From the NCBI GenBank assembly GCA_002345145.1, contig DDVC01000018.1, positions 1 through 5,518 of the forward strand: a stretch of 5,518 nucleotides of DNA, given 5' to 3'. Shown here piece after piece: positions 5,262 to 5,518 of this stretch. How positions within the stretch are numbered: the stretch's first letter is position 1; the number at the start of each line of letters is the position of its first letter. The notes beneath the pieces are model-generated. The model saw only the letters and a program-made list of their open reading frames with translations, was not told the DNA's origin and did no database searches. The position numbers were made by a program, and so were the translations under genes. This stretch comes from Bacteroidetes bacterium UBA2322 (GTDB lineage Bacteria > Bacteroidota > Bacteroidia > Chitinophagales > UBA2359).

Positions 5262-5297
5262 ACACGGATAACGCGGATGTGGCTGATTTACACAGAT
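5262..5297. repeat. Periodic GAT tract (relic of a dispersed CGGAT-type repeat)
   Basis: GAT occurs at 5267-5269, 5276-5278, 5285-5287 and 5295-5297, a spacing of 9, 9 and 10 bases; the first two are part of CGGAT words. This ACACGGATAACGCGGAT style of tract is, from general knowledge, a recurring intergenic element in Bacteroidota and other environmental genomes, often seen near GxxExxY-type genes. No GxxExxY protein is encoded in the window, so this would be a solitary or decayed copy. Confidence 0.45.
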
Positions 5298-5317
5298 TTT
5301 TGAAAAATTGCAGGTTC

Positions 5318-5335
5318 ATGGCGTATTTGCAGGCT
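5318..5335 (+). repeat. 18-bp direct repeat, copy 2
   Basis: ATGGCGTATTTGCAGGCT is the second copy, 104 bases after the first. It is preceded by another TTGCAGG (5308-5314), so TTGCAGG occurs twice within 26 bases (also 5327-5333). Confidence 0.6.
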
Positions 5336-5407
5336 AACGTTGTGGTTACAACAAGGAATTTAGTTGAGACCAGACACAGGGCAAGTAGATGGCTCTTTAT
5401 GAAATTG

Positions 5408-5439
5408 GTTGCAGATTAGATAAAATCGTATTAACTTAG
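5408..5439 (+). promoter_or_regulatory. Weak promoter candidate for the 3' partial gene
   Basis: TAACTTAG (5432-5439) matches TAnnTTTG except at one position, and GTTG (5408-5411) could serve as the -33 element with a 20-base spacer. Transcription would begin near 5446, leaving a leader of about 18 bases before ATG 5464. The AACTTAGT word here (5433-5440) also occurs in the repressor promoter (2034-2041). Confidence 0.3.
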
Positions 5440-5463
5440 TGCTTTCAAACAACAAGAACTGGC

Positions 5464-5518
5464 ATGGATTTCCAATCTTTCATAGAAGAACTGTTGCACA
5501 TAACGTCGCCCTTTTACT
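5464..5518 (+). CDS. Start of an unidentified gene, cut by the window end
   Basis: ATG 5464 opens a frame that reads MDFQSFIEELLHITSPFY and runs off the window with no stop. It is the first ATG after an in-frame TAG at 5437. A weak promoter-like pair lies just upstream and the base context is AT/CA-rich, like the other starts here. Eighteen residues are too few to assign a family. The amphipathic opening looks like a soluble protein start rather than a signal peptide. The frame could also close soon after the window. Confidence 0.4.
   Translation, partial: MDFQSFIEELLHITSPFY

Larger units (their letters stand above)
5136..5463. other. 328-base intergenic region rich in short repeats
   Basis: No convincing gene is seen on either strand. 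The region holds an 8-bp inverted repeat, two diverged copies of an 18-bp word, five TTGCAG/CTGCAA words, a 9-10 bp periodic GAT tract, the palindrome ATTTTTGAAAAAT (5296-5308) and, near its end, a weak promoter candidate for the next gene. The mix of decayed repeats suggests an insertion-prone spacer. Confidence 0.6.

Overview
The window looks like a chromosomal segment from a member of the Bacteroidota, probably an environmental Chitinophagales, Saprospirales or Sphingobacteriales type. The evidence is a surface protein with a C-terminal type IX secretion (T9SS) sorting domain, a promoter with a TAnnTTTG -7 box, AT-rich leaders without Shine-Dalgarno sequences, and a BlaI/M56 pair of the kind common in that phylum. 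All supported genes lie on the + strand; genus cannot be read from the sequence.

Layout. (1) Bases 2-1810 hold the 3' part (602 codons, 5' end outside the window) of a large repetitive secreted protein: two Cys/Trp repeats flanking three 32-residue DCAG/CGxCSGG repeats, then four Ig-like repeats with a YxWSGPxG core, then a T9SS sorting domain. A strong intrinsic terminator at 1873-1905 closes it. (2) Bases 2020-4065 form a regulatory unit: a promoter with an inverted repeat in its spacer, a BlaI/MecI-type repressor (2148-2516), an M56 (BlaR1/MecR1-like) membrane metalloprotease (2644-3798), and a small ORF (3853-4065) that lies in the protease's reading frame with no stop between it and the protease TAA. 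A hairpin plus T-rich tract at 4106-4158 may end this unit. (3) After a GC-rich hairpin-prone leader comes a membrane hydrolase of the alkaline ceramidase/CREST superfamily (4260-5135). (4) A 328-base gap holds a diverged 18-bp direct repeat, a cluster of TTGCAG words and a 9-10 bp periodic GAT tract. The start of one more gene (5464 onward) runs off the end.

How the genes may work together. By analogy with BlaI/BlaR1 and MecI/MecR1, the membrane protease should sense a signal outside the cytoplasm and relieve repression by the wHTH protein, which probably controls its own promoter. The protease has no penicillin-binding sensor domain. It has five cysteines in the predicted outer loop and a short tail ending in a CxxC motif, so the signal is more likely redox, metal or envelope stress than a beta-lactam; this is inference. 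The ceramidase-like protein would act on sphingolipids, which many Bacteroidota make. Nothing in the sequence ties it to the BlaI/M56 unit beyond adjacency.

The most unusual points are the cysteine pattern of the M56 protein, the in-frame extension after its stop codon, and the ceramidase-like protein, which keeps the exact zinc-site spacing but seems to lack part of the calcium site.
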